From Tolypothrix sp. PCC 7910 (GTDB lineage Bacteria; Cyanobacteriota; Cyanobacteriia; Cyanobacteriales; Nostocaceae): 64,000 nt of DNA. Position numbers and translations under genes: made by a program. The notes beneath the pieces were generated by a model. It was not told the origin of the DNA and searched no databases. It worked only from the letters and a program-made list of their open reading frames with translations. Shown here one piece after another: positions 53,895-63,600 of this stretch. Position 1 is the first letter of the stretch. Each line of letters starts with the position of its first letter. The DNA is taken from positions 7,922,001-7,986,000 of the forward strand of contig NZ_CP050440.1 in assembly GCF_011769525.1 (NCBI RefSeq). Direction: 5' to 3'.

Positions 53895-54224
53895 ATGGCT
53901 TACCAATTAAAAGTAATTCAGCCTCAGGGAACTTTTGATGGAAGAAATGGGAGAAAAGTTTGTGAGGAAATGGTCAAAATTATGGGTTCGGGTGTCAAAA
54001 CTATTTTGATTGATTTTCAATATATTACTTTTATGGATAGTTCTGGATTTGGTACCTTGTTATTGACACTAAAAACTGTGCGGCAACAACAGGGTAGGCT
54101 GGTACTGTGTTCCATAAACGAGCAAATTAAAATGATTCTAGATCTGAGTGATACAACACAGGCTTTTGAAGTATTTCCCAACCAAGCATCATTTATGCAG
54201 GAAGTTACTCAGCACCAAACTTGA
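53895..54224 (+). CDS. STAS-domain anti-anti-sigma factor
   Basis: The 109-residue protein is a stand-alone STAS domain like SpoIIAA/RsbV. The phosphorylation-site region FMDSSGFGTLLLTLK carries the conserved Ser pair, preceded by the strand VKTILIDFQYIT. Phosphorylation by the RsbW-like kinase would inactivate it, and a SpoIIE-type phosphatase would reactivate it. Both such genes flank it: the ATPase upstream, and the phosphatase gene convergent with a 20-base 3' overlap. That arrangement strongly suggests a complete partner switch. Confidence 0.92.
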   Translation: MAYQLKVIQPQGTFDGRNGRKVCEEMVKIMGSGVKTILIDFQYITFMDSSGFGTLLLTLKTVRQQQGRLVLCSINEQIKMILDLSDTTQAFEVFPNQASFMQEVTQHQT

Positions 54225-55395
54225 TTTCAATTAAAGAGCAGTCATCTGTAAATATTTGACTGCCCGTACTAATTTTTACATATTCTAAAATTGAGTCTAT
54301 ATCTAATTGTAATGATTGATGATTTTCAGTTAATAAATCGATAAAACCATTCAAGTTCAACAGTAAACCATCACGCTTTTCAACTTCATAAACTCCATCA
54401 CTAAAAACATAAAGTTTACTAGTAGGTTTAACATCACATACATCATTATAATATTTTGGTTCGGGAGACACGCCAATTGGTAGACTACGGGTAACGAGTT
54501 TTTTCACCTCTAAACCAGTATCACATCCAGCAGATTTAGAAAGCATTAAAGCCGGAGGGTGCCCAGCGCTAGCGTATGTTAGTTGATAAGAACTACGGTT
54601 AAAAACTCCATACCAAATGGTAAAGTACTGAAAATTTTGCTGATCCATTTGAAAGAAATTATTCAAATCTTGCAGCACTTGACATGGATCATAAAGACTA
54701 GCATGGGGCAAAGAATGCGATCGCAACATATTATGCACCGAAATTGAAGGCAGCGCCGCAGCTAATCCATGTCCAGAAACATCTAGGAGATAAATTACCA
54801 AGTGATCGTCATCTAGCCAGTAGTAATCAAAGCAATCGCCACCCAATTGACTAGAGGGTAAAAATCTCGAGTTGATTGTGACTAATCCCGTCATCGGTGC
54901 AGGTAACAGAGATTTGACGTAATCAGCAGCTTCGCTCAACTCTGTTTCTAAAAGCTGTTTTTGGATCTGTAAATCTTTAGCTAATTTCTGCAGTTCTTGA
55001 TTAGCTTGATATAGCCTCAATCCGGCTCTGACTCTGGCTTTTAATTCGCTCACCTCAATAGGTTTACTCAAAAAATCATCTGCACCAGTATCTAAACCTT
55101 GTACTCTGTCTTCAACTGCTTTGCGTGATGTTAGCAGAATAAAAAAGCTATTAGATAGCGATGGTTCAGATTTAATTTTGCGACATACTTCTAAGCCATC
55201 CATTTCCTCCATTTGCCAATCACAAATGATGAGTGCTGGACGGTATTTTTCAGCTTGTTCTAGTCCCTGTTCACCACTAGAGGCAAGAATAACTTCATAT
55301 TCCTGATCTTGCAGGGCTTGCCTCAAAATCAGTTGGATCACCCGATCATCATCAATTACTAATATTTTGATTTTGGTATTAGATATTTCATCCAT
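54205..55395 (-). CDS. Response regulator with SpoIIE/RsbU-type PP2C phosphatase domain
   Basis: Residues about 10-125 form a receiver (KILVIDDDRVIQLIL, acceptor Asp in LIICDWQMEEMDG, Lys in DFLSKPIEV). A coiled linker (about 135-175) leads to a SpoIIE-type PP2C phosphatase (about 190-395: LGGDCFDYYWLDDDHLVIYL, LDVSGHGLAAALPS, TYASAGHPPALML, SDGVYEVE). It should dephosphorylate a STAS antagonist when the receiver is phosphorylated. The open frame continues to 55533, but that extension translates repeat DNA including a palindrome; ATG 55395 gives a normal receiver start. It lies downstream of the hybrid kinase on the same strand. Confidence 0.92.
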   Translation of the reverse strand: MDEISNTKIKILVIDDDRVIQLILRQALQDQEYEVILASSGEQGLEQAEKYRPALIICDWQMEEMDGLEVCRKIKSEPSLSNSFFILLTSRKAVEDRVQGLDTGADDFLSKPIEVSELKARVRAGLRLYQANQELQKLAKDLQIQKQLLETELSEAADYVKSLLPAPMTGLVTINSRFLPSSQLGGDCFDYYWLDDDHLVIYLLDVSGHGLAAALPSISVHNMLRSHSLPHASLYDPCQVLQDLNNFFQMDQQNFQYFTIWYGVFNRSSYQLTYASAGHPPALMLSKSAGCDTGLEVKKLVTRSLPIGVSPEPKYYNDVCDVKPTSKLYVFSDGVYEVEKRDGLLLNLNGFIDLLTENHQSLQLDIDSILEYVKISTGSQIFTDDCSLIEIKFGAE

Positions 55396-55485
55396 TTGTG
55401 TATTTGGGACTGGGAACTGGGTAATGGGTAATGAGTAATGGGGAATAAGGAAATAAGAATAATCAATAATCTTTGACTCTTGTAC

Positions 55486-55505
55486 AGACGCGATTAATCG
55501 CGTCT
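55486..55505. repeat. AGACGCGATTAATCGCGTCT palindrome (copy 4)
   Basis: Identical to the copy at 3682. It lies between the hybrid kinase gene and the receiver-phosphatase gene, flanked by degenerate heptamers (TGGGTAATGGGTAATGAG). Confidence 0.85.
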
Positions 55506-55602
55506 CTTTGACTCTTGACAAATCTTCCATCATTCCTGGCGTTTGTGGGATGATGGCTGGAAAAGTTGCTGAGTAACGAGTAAAAATACTAATTTCTAGT
55601 CT

Positions 55603-58600
55603 TTACTTAGTTAGTATTCCCTGAAGTACTGCGATCGCACTCTGATATTCAGTTTCTAGTTGATTAACTAGCCCAGATAGTTGCTCCCATGATTGCTCTT
55701 TGGCAGATGTTTCTAAGGTTTCACAAATTTTGCCCAAATTAACAGCACCAATACTAACACTAGGCGATCGCAAAGCATGAGCTGCTTTTTGTAACTTGGC
55801 GCGTTCTTGTTGAACCAGAGCATCTTTCATTGTCTGGATTCTTGTGGGGGTATCTTCTAGGTAAACCTCGATTAGTTCCGCGACTAGGCGATCGCCTTCA
55901 CTACCGCCTAGGATTTGCAATTCTTGCAGAATACTTAAATCAATAGCCGCGACTAAATTCATCTCCAGGGGTGGAGGCGGTAAGACTAACTCAGCAGGTA
56001 GAGGAGTAGGCACAGAAGGCTGGGAAACTTGATAATGCTGAGTCACAAACTTGTTGAGAACTGCTTCTAGCGCCTCTAAATGAATCGGCTTACTGACATA
56101 ATCATCCATACCCACAGATAAGCATTCTTGCCTATCTTCAGGTCGAGCATGGGCAGTCATGGCAATTATCCAAGGTTGAGTCGCCTGTGAAAAATCCCCA
56201 CGAATCCGGGAAGTTGTCTCCCAGCCGTCCATTTCTGGCATTTGGATGTCCATAAACACAACATCATAGAGTTGCCGTTGCAAGGATTCTAAAGCTTCTC
56301 GTCCATTATTGGCGACATCTGCCCGATAACCTAGCCGATCCAACATCTTGAGGGCTATTTTCTGATTCACCAACACATCCTCAACCAGCAGAATCTTCAA
56401 GTTTGAGCTTTGAGCAACCTGGGTATCAATTGTTGAGATATGGGATGCAGACAAGCGGGAGTAAGAAGGTATATTAACCTTGCCATCAACCAGGCGTGTA
56501 GACCAGCTACCACGGACAATTTGTAGTAATGTGTTATGCAACTGATACTGGCGCACAGGCTTATTCACAAAGGCAGTAAACTCAGAAGCTATCTCCTTCA
56601 CCTCTAAAGTTTGCTTGCTTTTGGCACTCAACATTACCAAAGCTAAATCCTGCTGTTTGTGTAAACTGCGAATTTTACTCGTGAGTTCGAGGGTGTTAAT
56701 GTTAGGGCTATCAATATCTAATATCGCTATGTCAAAAGGATCTTGCCGCAGTAAATCTAGTGCAGCATCACTCGATTCTACAGCTTGGACATCGACTCCT
56801 AAAGTCTGAAGTTGCCAAGTTAAGCATTTCTTTAAATTATTATTATTGGCTACTAATATTAATTGCTTGCCTACCAGTTCTGGATACAAGAAAGTGCTTT
56901 CGACAGTAGAAGGATCGACTTGTAATTTGGCTGTGAAATAGAAAGTAGAACCTCTACCTGCTTCACTTTCTACCCACATTCTGCCGCCCATAATTTCGCT
57001 CAGACGCTTGCTAATAGCTAATCCCAAGCCAGTACCGCCATAACGTCGAGCCATAGAAGCATCAACCTGGCTAAAAGGTTTGAATAGCCGATGTAAGCGA
57101 TCGCCTGGGATACCAATACCTGTATCAGTGACGGCAAATTGAAATTCGTAATACACATGATCGGGATTTTTGCCTATCCGTTTCGGTATCTGTCTTTGCA
57201 CGGCGATGGAGACAACTATTTCACCATTATTGGTGAATTTGACGGCATTGCTAACTAAATTCCAAAGAATTTGCCGCAGACGCGTAATATCACCAATAAT
57301 TAAAGTTGGCGTATGCCATGCCAGTTGATACATCAATTCAATACCTTTGGCAGCAGCCTGAGGCGCTAGTAAATCTAAAGCTTCTTCCACACAGACTTGC
57401 AAGTCAAAGGGCTGTTCTTCTAACTCTAAATTGTTAGACTCAATTTTAGAGAAGTCAAGAATATCATTAATAATTGTCATTAACGCATCGCCACTATTGC
57501 GGATAGTTTCCACATAGTCGCGTTGCTCTGGTTTAAGGGGAGTATCTAACAACAATCCCGTCATTCCAATCACCGCATTCATTGGAGTACGAATTTCATG
57601 GCTCATGGTGGCGAGGAAATTACTCTTCGCCATATTCGCTGTTTCTGCAGCTTGCTTAGCAATAGTTAACTCTTCATTCTGCTGTGCTAACAAATTGGCT
57701 TGATGAATTTCTTGATCAAGCAATTGTGCTTGAGTGAGAGCAATACCCATTTGATCTGCAAGGTGGGTGAGCAAATCTAACTCTAATTCCGTCCATTCTC
57801 TGGGGCGATCGCACTGATGAATGATTAATAATCCCCATAAATCTTCTCTAAGCAGAATTGGCACAACTAGATTCGCCTTGACTGGACAATCCTTTACGCA
57901 GCAGGGTTTAACTTCCGTCTGTGCCAAATCGGAAATGATCGTTATTTGCCCTTGACGATAAAATTCTAAGTATTTCTGCTGCAGACAAGTATCGCAAATA
58001 TCGTTGTCTAAAATAGCTGCCCACTCGGGTACTACAGCTTCTTGAACAACTTTGCCAGAACCATCAGGCTTAATTTGGAATATCAGGACGCGATCGGCCT
58101 GTAAAATTCGTTGTACTTCTGTTACCGTTGTCTGGAGAATTTTTTCCCATTGCAAGGACTGACGGATTTCTTCTGTAATTTGCTTGAGCAGCAGTACACG
58201 TTGATATTGCTGCTGTAGTGCGGCTTCTGCGTTTTTGCGTTCGGTAATATCGAGATGTGTTCCTACCATTCTCAAAGGTTTTCCTTGAGAATTACGGCTT
58301 ACCAATTTACCCCGATCTAGAATCCACTTCCATGCTCCAGATTTCGTTAAAAAGCGGATTTCTGACTCATAAACAGGGGTTCTACCCTTGAAGTGGGCTA
58401 TGAGTCGTTGGCGCATTATCGGTAGATCATCTGGATGAATCAACCTATTTTTGACTTTAATAGTATTTTCGATTTCTTCTGGCTCATAGCCGAGCATTGT
58501 CGCCCAGCGTGGGCTACGATACACTTCTCCAGTTACTAAATTCCAATCCCAAAGCCCTTCGTCTACCGAATCCAGAGCCAATTTTAAACGTTCTTCACTC

Positions 58601-59496
58601 AGTCGGAGAGCATTTTCCGATTGTTTGCGTAAAGTGATATCGCTGTATTTCCACAAATGACCATAAAATTTTTGATCGACAACAATCGGAATGTACTCTT
58701 GTTCAAAAGTCCTTCCATCCAAAAGTTGCCATTCTTGATTGAGAACTATTTCACCCTGGCTGACGATCTCATCTAAGCGTTGGGCAAATTTTTCTGGTTC
58801 TGTAAATAGTTGTTTGGCTGTTTGTGCTACTTGGCGACAGTCGATTCCTACTAAAGCTTCTGGGGATTGGGGAATACCAAATTGATGACACAATTCCCGA
58901 TTTGCTAGTACAACCTGTCGGTTATCGTCTTCTAATAGCACACCCAGCTGTAAACTATCAATTAGCGTTCGCAATCGAGATGCTGTAGCTCTTAATTCAG
59001 CGCGCTGAGATGTGAGTCTTGTAGTGAGTTTTTGGGCATCTGTCAGGGCTGAATTCTTGGCTTGTAAAAGAAATAAATAATCAGAAACAGAATCGTATAG
59101 AGGAAAATCGTTAAGGGTGAGATCGAGCTTTTTGATATTAGCAATATCAGTAATCCAAGGAGAACCTAAAAAGAGCAGATGATTTGATTTCTCGAGATAT
59201 ACCATCTGCCCCTTGAGCTGCATTTCTCTGTGATGAGATTGCAACAAAAATAGCGATCGCGTTTGCTGACAAATGGCTGTAAAGTTACTTGGACATTTGG
59301 GGCGATTAATTTGAAAATGTTCTTCTAGGGAACTATCTAAAATTGCGATCGGTTCTAAAATGCGCTGCAGCACCTTACCCACCTGGACAATCTTCATATG
59401 TTGATCGATTACCAGATGAAAGGGAAATAATGCGGCAATTTGTTCAGGAGGAAGACTAAATTGTTCTAACTCAGTAGCCCGATCATTTGTCATAGG
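55603..59496 (-). CDS. HNOBA-type hybrid histidine kinase (HNOBA-PAS-PAS-GAF-HisKA-HATPase-REC-REC-HPt)
   Basis: The protein is 1297 residues from ATG 59496, which overlaps the H-NOX gene by 14 bases; the frame could begin at 59571, but that seems unlikely. In order: an HNOBA-like domain (about 20-150: [40 protein letters not shown]), two PAS domains (about 172-290 and 300-420), and a GAF domain (about 445-590) with clustered cysteines (CDTC, CCVKDC). HisKA (H632 in [10 protein letters not shown]) and HATPase (to about 860) follow. The first receiver (about 875-995) lacks the acidic pair; the second (about 1032-1150) is complete with D1082. An HPt domain ends the protein (H1239 in AAHALRSPS). 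It has no membrane segment and is likely a cytoplasmic phosphorelay hub for H-NOX. Confidence 0.92.
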   Translation of the reverse strand, partial: PMTNDRATELEQFSLPPEQIAALFPFHLVIDQHMKIVQVGKVLQRILEPIAILDSSLEEHFQINRPKCPSNFTAICQQTRSLFLLQSHHREMQLKGQMVYLEKSNHLLFLGSPWITDIANIKKLDLTLNDFPLYDSVSDYLFLLQAKNSALTDAQKLTTRLTSQRAELRATASRLRTLIDSLQLGVLLEDDNRQVVLANRELCHQFGIPQSPEALVGIDCRQVAQTAKQLFTEPEKFAQRLDEIVSQGEIVLNQEWQLLDGRTFEQEYIPIVVDQKFYGHLWKYSDITLRKQSENALRLSEERLKLALDSVDEGLWDWNLVTGEVYRSPRWATMLGYEPEEIENTIKVKNRLIHPDDLPIMRQRLIAHFKGRTPVYESEIRFLTKSGAWKWILDRGKLVSRNSQGKPLRMVGTHLDITERKNAEAALQQQYQRVLLLKQITEEIRQSLQWEKILQTTVTEVQRILQADRVLIFQIKPDGSGKVVQEAVVPEWAAILDNDICDTCLQQKYLEFYRQGQITIISDLAQTEVKPCCVKDCPVKANLVVPILLREDLWGLLIIHQCDRPREWTELELDLLTHLADQMGIALTQAQLLDQEIHQANLLAQQNEELTIAKQAAETANMAKSNFLATMSHEIRTPMNAVIGMTGLLLDTPLKPEQRDYVETIRNSGDALMTIINDILDFSKIESNNLELEEQPFDLQVCVEEALDLLAPQAAAKGIELMYQLAWHTPTLIIGDITRLRQILWNLVSNAVKFTNNGEIVVSIAVQRQIPKRIGKNPDHVYYEFQFAVTDTGIGIPGDRLHRLFKPFSQVDASMARRYGGTGLGLAISKRLSEIMGGRMWVESEAGRGSTFYFTAKLQVDPSTVESTFLYPELVGKQLILVANNNNLKKCLTWQLQTLGVDVQAVESSDAALDLLRQDPFDIAILDIDSPNINTLELTSKIRSLHKQQDLALVMLSAKSKQTLEVKEIASEFTAFVNKPVRQYQLHNTLLQIVRGSWSTRLVDGKVNIPSYSRLSASHISTIDTQVAQSSNLKILLVEDVLVNQKIALKMLDRLGYRADVANNGREALESLQRQLYDVVFMDIQMPEMDGWETTSRIRGDFSQATQPWIIAMTAHARPEDRQECLSVGMDDYVSKPIHLEALEAVLNKFVTQHYQVSQPSVPTPLPAELVLPPPPLEMNLVAAIDLSILQELQILGGSEGDRLVAELIEVYLEDTPTRIQTMKDALVQQERAKLQKAAHALRSPSVSIGAVNLGKICETLETSAKEQSWEQLSGLVNQLETEYQSAIAVLQGILTK

Positions 59497-60052
59497 TGTG
59501 AGAATTGTCGTATTCAACAGAGAAGATATCGTGGTTAGCTCCTTGTTCCTTAAAACTGGTTTGGGTAACATCTACCTTGGTACCAAAGCGTTTTCCTAAA
59601 CCGTGGAGTAACCCAATTACCATAGGAGCCAACCCCATCCTTGTAGATTGGTAATGCAGCTCAACAGACTTATCTGTGGCTTGTTCGCAGTCAAAAGATG
59701 GTGGACGCAGTTGAGAGAAACTCAAGCCTACCCGGGCATGGAGATTGTCGAGGTTTTCCATAAACTGAGGTAAGGAATCACCAGCACTGTCTAATAAGTC
59801 ACCATAGCCTTCTTCTGCTGTGTATGTTACCCAGTATTCTCCAAAAGCCATCAGCAGTTCTTCTGGTGGTGTTTTCAACACCTCACTTGCAGCTGCGACT
59901 AAACGATAGGTAACATCATCAGAGTAACAATCCATACCTATAAAAAAGTCTATGTCTTCCAGGTCAGCTTTCTCCTTGATGGTTTCCCAGGTATCTTCAC
60001 CGTGGTATTTGCAAATCATGTCTTGAACTGCTTTGTTAACTAGACCATACAT
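59483..60052 (-). CDS. H-NOX haem nitric-oxide-sensing protein
   Basis: H-NOX binds haem and senses NO, passing the signal to a partner enzyme. Starting at ATG 60052 ([12 protein letters not shown]), which has AGGAG eight bases upstream, the protein is 189 residues. Proximal haem ligand His105 ([10 protein letters not shown]) and the propionate-binding Y134-x-S136-x-R138 (HYQSTR) fall exactly at the numbers known for Nostoc H-NOX. Trp74 and Met144 of the distal pocket are also as in that protein. It lacks the distal tyrosine of O2-binding members, which favours NO over O2. A 45-base longer frame exists upstream. The hybrid kinase overlaps its 3' end. Confidence 0.95.
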   Translation of the reverse strand: MYGLVNKAVQDMICKYHGEDTWETIKEKADLEDIDFFIGMDCYSDDVTYRLVAAASEVLKTPPEELLMAFGEYWVTYTAEEGYGDLLDSAGDSLPQFMENLDNLHARVGLSFSQLRPPSFDCEQATDKSVELHYQSTRMGLAPMVIGLLHGLGKRFGTKVDVTQTSFKEQGANHDIFSVEYDNSHTYDK

Positions 60053-60945
60053 CGGCTTAACTCCTGGATACAAAAAATACTTTAATTTGGATGCCATAAA
60101 TCGTCAGAATAGCAGACAGACTATTGGTTTTTTGACGATAAGTTGGGAATAAAAAATTAACATAACCACTGTTTTATAAGCTTTTCAGCTTTGTTGATAG
60201 ACATTGCTGCTCATGGTTTTACTTCAACATTTTCAGTGTATATACTTAAAAATATTTGACTGGCATTGATATGTTATTTTATACAAAAAACTTGCGATCG
60301 CCTACTTCTTTCACGTAGAAGTGTACCTAACCTTTCCCTTTCACCTAACAACACTTGACTTAATTTGCTTTCAGCACGCTTATCTGAAAAGGAAGCAGGG
60401 AACTATAGAGAATCGAAAAATCAAATCTGATCATGAAAAAAATATAGGAATAATGGTGCCGTACTCTCAGCGTTCACGCACCATACATCTATTTAAAAAA
60501 TTTGATATGAGTTTTGAAATTCCTTTTTGAAGCTTTTAACAGAAAACTGCAACCAATTAGATTTATTAATTTTTCCCTGTTCCCTGTTCCCTTCTCAGGC
60601 AATAATTTCATTAAGCTAATCAAATAACGACATATTAATAAATAATATTTATTTAATTTATTTAGCTCTCAATGTGTGCAATTGCATCAAACAATACAGA
60701 TAATCATTTAATATCAATCTACTAAGATCATGTAGCGTATTTATCAGTATATTTTAAAGATATAAATTAAGAATTAAATTGTGTATATTTTGATTAAAAT
60801 TAGCTTGTGATTTCTAGAATTGACGCAGTAAAGTACTTTAAAGTTGAAGCAAATTACCTGATGAGATAAATTGCAGCTACACTGACCATCTCTAGGACAA
60901 AATACTTGCAACTATGTGTACACCAATCATTGCAACCGTGTTGAG
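60053..60945. other. Divergent intergenic region upstream of H-NOX and the TPR gene
   Basis: Almost 900 bases. It must hold the promoter of the H-NOX/kinase unit. A 69-codon frame at 60321-60530 has no recognisable features. The stretch 60600-60850 is very AT-rich. No NtcA-like or other named site was identified. Confidence 0.5.
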
Positions 60946-61929
60946 ATGACCCTAAGCATTACAGATTCAACAGTTAAGGCCGCGATCGCAGCTATTGCAT
61001 CGGAGTCAGCAACGACACAAGAGAAAATCGAAATGTTGATTGAGTTGGCACAGGGTTTACAGAAAAAACCCAAAACTGCTCAAGATTTATGGAGTACAGT
61101 GGATCTGTATAAACGAGCTTGTGAAATGTGTGGGGAAGATTATCCTCTACTAAAAGCTAGGGCTAAGGTGGGTATAGCTAGTGCGTTGAGATCCATTCCT
61201 GATGAGGGGACGGAATTACTACTACAAGCAAAAGTAGCTTATACAGAAGCACTCCCAATTTTGCAACAATTAGCTTCTAAAGAAGAAATAGCGGAAGCAC
61301 AGATGAATTTGGGGCTAGTGTTGCAATCTCTCGTACCTTTTAATTTAGCCCAAATTGCCGATAGCATCAAAGCTTATCAAGACGCATTGCGGGTATTTAC
61401 TCCCCAGAATTACCCAGAAGAATACGCAATTTTACACAATAATATTGCAATTGCTTACCTTTCAATTTCGACGGGAATGGAACAAAAGCAATTGTGTGAA
61501 GGTTTAGCTGTACAGACATTTGAAGCAGCACTGAAGCAGATAAACCTGATTGAAAATCCCCGAGAATATGCGATGTTGCAAAATAACTTAGGTAATGCTT
61601 TGCAATATCTCCAGAGTACCCATCCTATAGAGAATAATTTACGAGCGATCGCGGCTTACGATGAAGCATTAAAAGTGCGTAACTCTCATGATACACCGTT
61701 GGAATACGCTAACACAATTTCTAACAAAGCTAATGCCCTGTTTAATCTACCAGATGACCCAGAAAAACCAGAAAAGGGGAATCCTCAAAATCTCTTAAAA
61801 GCACGTGGTTACTATCAAGAAGCTTGGGAAATATTCACGGAGTATCAACAATTAGAACAAGCACAAGTTGTAGCTCAAGCCCTTCAAGAACTTGAAATCG
61901 AACTGAAAATGCAACAGGAGAAACTTTAG
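60946..61929 (+). CDS. TPR-repeat protein of the extended hyp region
   Basis: The protein is 327 residues from ATG 60946; a GTG at 60916 would add ten. It contains several TPR-like helical pairs, e.g. EEIAEAQMNLGLVLQSLVPF, EYAILHNNIAIAYLSISTG, EYAMLQNNLGNALQYLQS and IAAYDEALKVRNSHDTPLEY, and no signal peptide. In Nostoc sp. PCC 7120 a TPR gene and an NHL-repeat gene lie upstream of hypF and have been proposed to assist hydrogenase small-subunit maturation. The position here fits, but no direct role is shown by sequence. Confidence 0.82.
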   Translation: MTLSITDSTVKAAIAAIASESATTQEKIEMLIELAQGLQKKPKTAQDLWSTVDLYKRACEMCGEDYPLLKARAKVGIASALRSIPDEGTELLLQAKVAYTEALPILQQLASKEEIAEAQMNLGLVLQSLVPFNLAQIADSIKAYQDALRVFTPQNYPEEYAILHNNIAIAYLSISTGMEQKQLCEGLAVQTFEAALKQINLIENPREYAMLQNNLGNALQYLQSTHPIENNLRAIAAYDEALKVRNSHDTPLEYANTISNKANALFNLPDDPEKPEKGNPQNLLKARGYYQEAWEIFTEYQQLEQAQVVAQALQELEIELKMQQEKL

Positions 61930-62000
61930 AATAATTGTAAATATTCACTCCTGCAATATTTAATGTTCGCCTCAGGCTTTCTTAGTGATTAATTGTTTAT

Positions 62001-62037
62001 CTACCCTAACGCTTAAGCAAGCTTAAGGGTAGAATTT
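62001..62037 (+). terminator. Weak hairpin after the TPR gene
   Basis: CTACCCT...TTAAG and CTTAA...GGGTAG arms (62001-62032) pair with an internal bulge, followed by AATTTTCT. Possible terminator 70 bases past the stop codon. Confidence 0.4.
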
Positions 62038-62207
62038 TCTATGCTTACAAACAAAAATGCAATATTATACATTAGAGCAAAGTTGCTAGTGCTGATACAG
62101 CAGGACTAAATTATTGATGAGAAAATACAAATGACAAAATGATTTGTAATTGTTGACGCTGTTATACTAATTCAAATAATGTTTGCGACACATCAATATA
62201 TTCTAGA

Positions 62208-62228
62208 GGGCAAGGCAATGCCTTGCCC
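62208..62228. repeat. GGGCAAGGCA-A-TGCCTTGCCC palindrome
   Basis: A perfect inverted repeat with ten-base arms, a familiar cyanobacterial dispersed element. It is in the 453-base gap before the NHL gene. Confidence 0.8.
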
Positions 62229-62272
62229 CTACAATCTGTCACATTCTTTTTTCAAATTGGTATTACAAATGT

Positions 62273-62307
62273 AATTACGAATTACGAATTACGAATTATT
62301 AATTACG
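62273..62307. repeat. Five tandem AATTACG heptamers
   Basis: Units 1-3 and 5 are exact AATTACG; unit 4 is AATTATT. It is a short STRR array 76 bases before the NHL-repeat gene. Confidence 0.85.
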
Positions 62308-62382
62308 TAGCTTGCTTCTCTCCAGAGGTGGGTATTACGAGTTAGCATTTTGTCAACAACTATCAGCATCCATCTGCGGTTA

Positions 62383-63600
62383 ATGTACAACTCGATTAAT
62401 ATTACTCCTAACTCTTCATTACCGACAGAAGCCACAGGAATTACACCAAAATTACCTTTATCACCCGCAGGTGCAGAAGTGATTTTAGGTGCAACTCTAG
62501 AACCAGAAAAATTTGTGATGCCTTTAGCACCGAGTCCCATGACAATGTTTGGCCCTCGTGGTGCTTGTTTAATCTCAGAAACCGGGGCATTGTGGGTATC
62601 TGATACAGGACATCATCGATTATTAGGATGGCGAAATTTACCGACTACAGATAATCAAAGTGCTGATTGGGTAATTGGACAACCAGACTTTTACCATGAA
62701 GGACAAAATGCTAAAGGAATACCAGGAAGGGCAACTGTTAGCGTCCCAACGGGGATTTGTCGCTGCGGTTCTGGATTAGCTGTTGCTGATGCTTGGAATC
62801 ACCGAGTATTAATTTGGAAAAATTTGCCAGAAGATAGCAATGTTCCAGCAGATTTAGTGTTAGGACAAGCTAATTTTACTGACAATGAACCTAATCGAGG
62901 TAGTCAATTACCAGATGCAAATACTATGCACTGGCCCTATGGGGTTTTATATCATCAAGGTAAGCTATTTGTAGCTGATACTGGTAATCGCCGGCTGCTA
63001 ATTTGGCAACAATTACCTACAGAAAATGGTCAACCAGCCGATTTAGTGTTGGGGCAACCAAATATGATATCTCGTAATGAAAATTGTGGTGCTTCTCCCA
63101 CTGCTGTGAGTATGCGCTGGTGTCACGATATTACCTTTTGGGGAGACAATTTAGTTGTTAGCGATGCGGGTAATAATCGTGTGATGATTTGGCAAGGAAT
63201 GCCCACAGAAAATAATACTCCTTGTGCCGTAGTGTTGGGACAAAAAGACTTTAATAATGTCGAAATAAATCAGGGAGTGTATTTTCCTAGCGCCAGTAGT
63301 TTAAGTATGCCTTATGGAGTGGATGCGGCTGGTGATTGGTTAGTAGTTGCGGATACCGCTAACTCTCGCTTGCTAGGATGGAAAAAGCCAGAATCAATCC
63401 TATCACTTCAAGGTGCGGTGGCAGATGCCTTGGCAGGGCAAGCCAATTTTAAAAATAAAGGTGAAAATCGAGATTTTGGATTACCGACAAGAGAAAGTTT
63501 AAATTGGTGTTACGGTATCAAAATTTGTGGTCAAACTGCGGTAATAGCTGATTCTGGAAATAACCGAATTTTGCTGTGGCGGTTTAATTATGGCGACTGA
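62383..63600 (+). CDS. NHL-repeat beta-propeller protein upstream of hypF
   Basis: The 405-residue protein (ATG 62383; the frame extends to a TTG at 62350) consists of about six NHL-type repeats forming a beta-propeller. Typical units are VSDTGHHRLLGWRNLPTTDN, VADTGNRRLLIWQQLPTENG and VSDAGNNRVMIWQGMPTENN, each followed by a conserved VLGQ block. There is no signal peptide. Its last 11 bases overlap the start of hypF, which implies coupled translation. In Nostoc the equivalent gene precedes hypF and is proposed to help hydrogenase maturation; the biochemical role is unknown. Confidence 0.9.
   Translation: MYNSINITPNSSLPTEATGITPKLPLSPAGAEVILGATLEPEKFVMPLAPSPMTMFGPRGACLISETGALWVSDTGHHRLLGWRNLPTTDNQSADWVIGQPDFYHEGQNAKGIPGRATVSVPTGICRCGSGLAVADAWNHRVLIWKNLPEDSNVPADLVLGQANFTDNEPNRGSQLPDANTMHWPYGVLYHQGKLFVADTGNRRLLIWQQLPTENGQPADLVLGQPNMISRNENCGASPTAVSMRWCHDITFWGDNLVVSDAGNNRVMIWQGMPTENNTPCAVVLGQKDFNNVEINQGVYFPSASSLSMPYGVDAAGDWLVVADTANSRLLGWKKPESILSLQGAVADALAGQANFKNKGENRDFGLPTRESLNWCYGIKICGQTAVIADSGNNRILLWRFNYGD

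Noticed and set aside
55396-55533. N-terminal extension of the receiver-phosphatase frame
   Set aside because: It translates the palindromic repeat and heptamers; a standard receiver start exists at 55395.
60321-60530. 69-codon open frame in the H-NOX upstream region
   Set aside because: No motif, no convincing ribosome-binding site, mixed composition.
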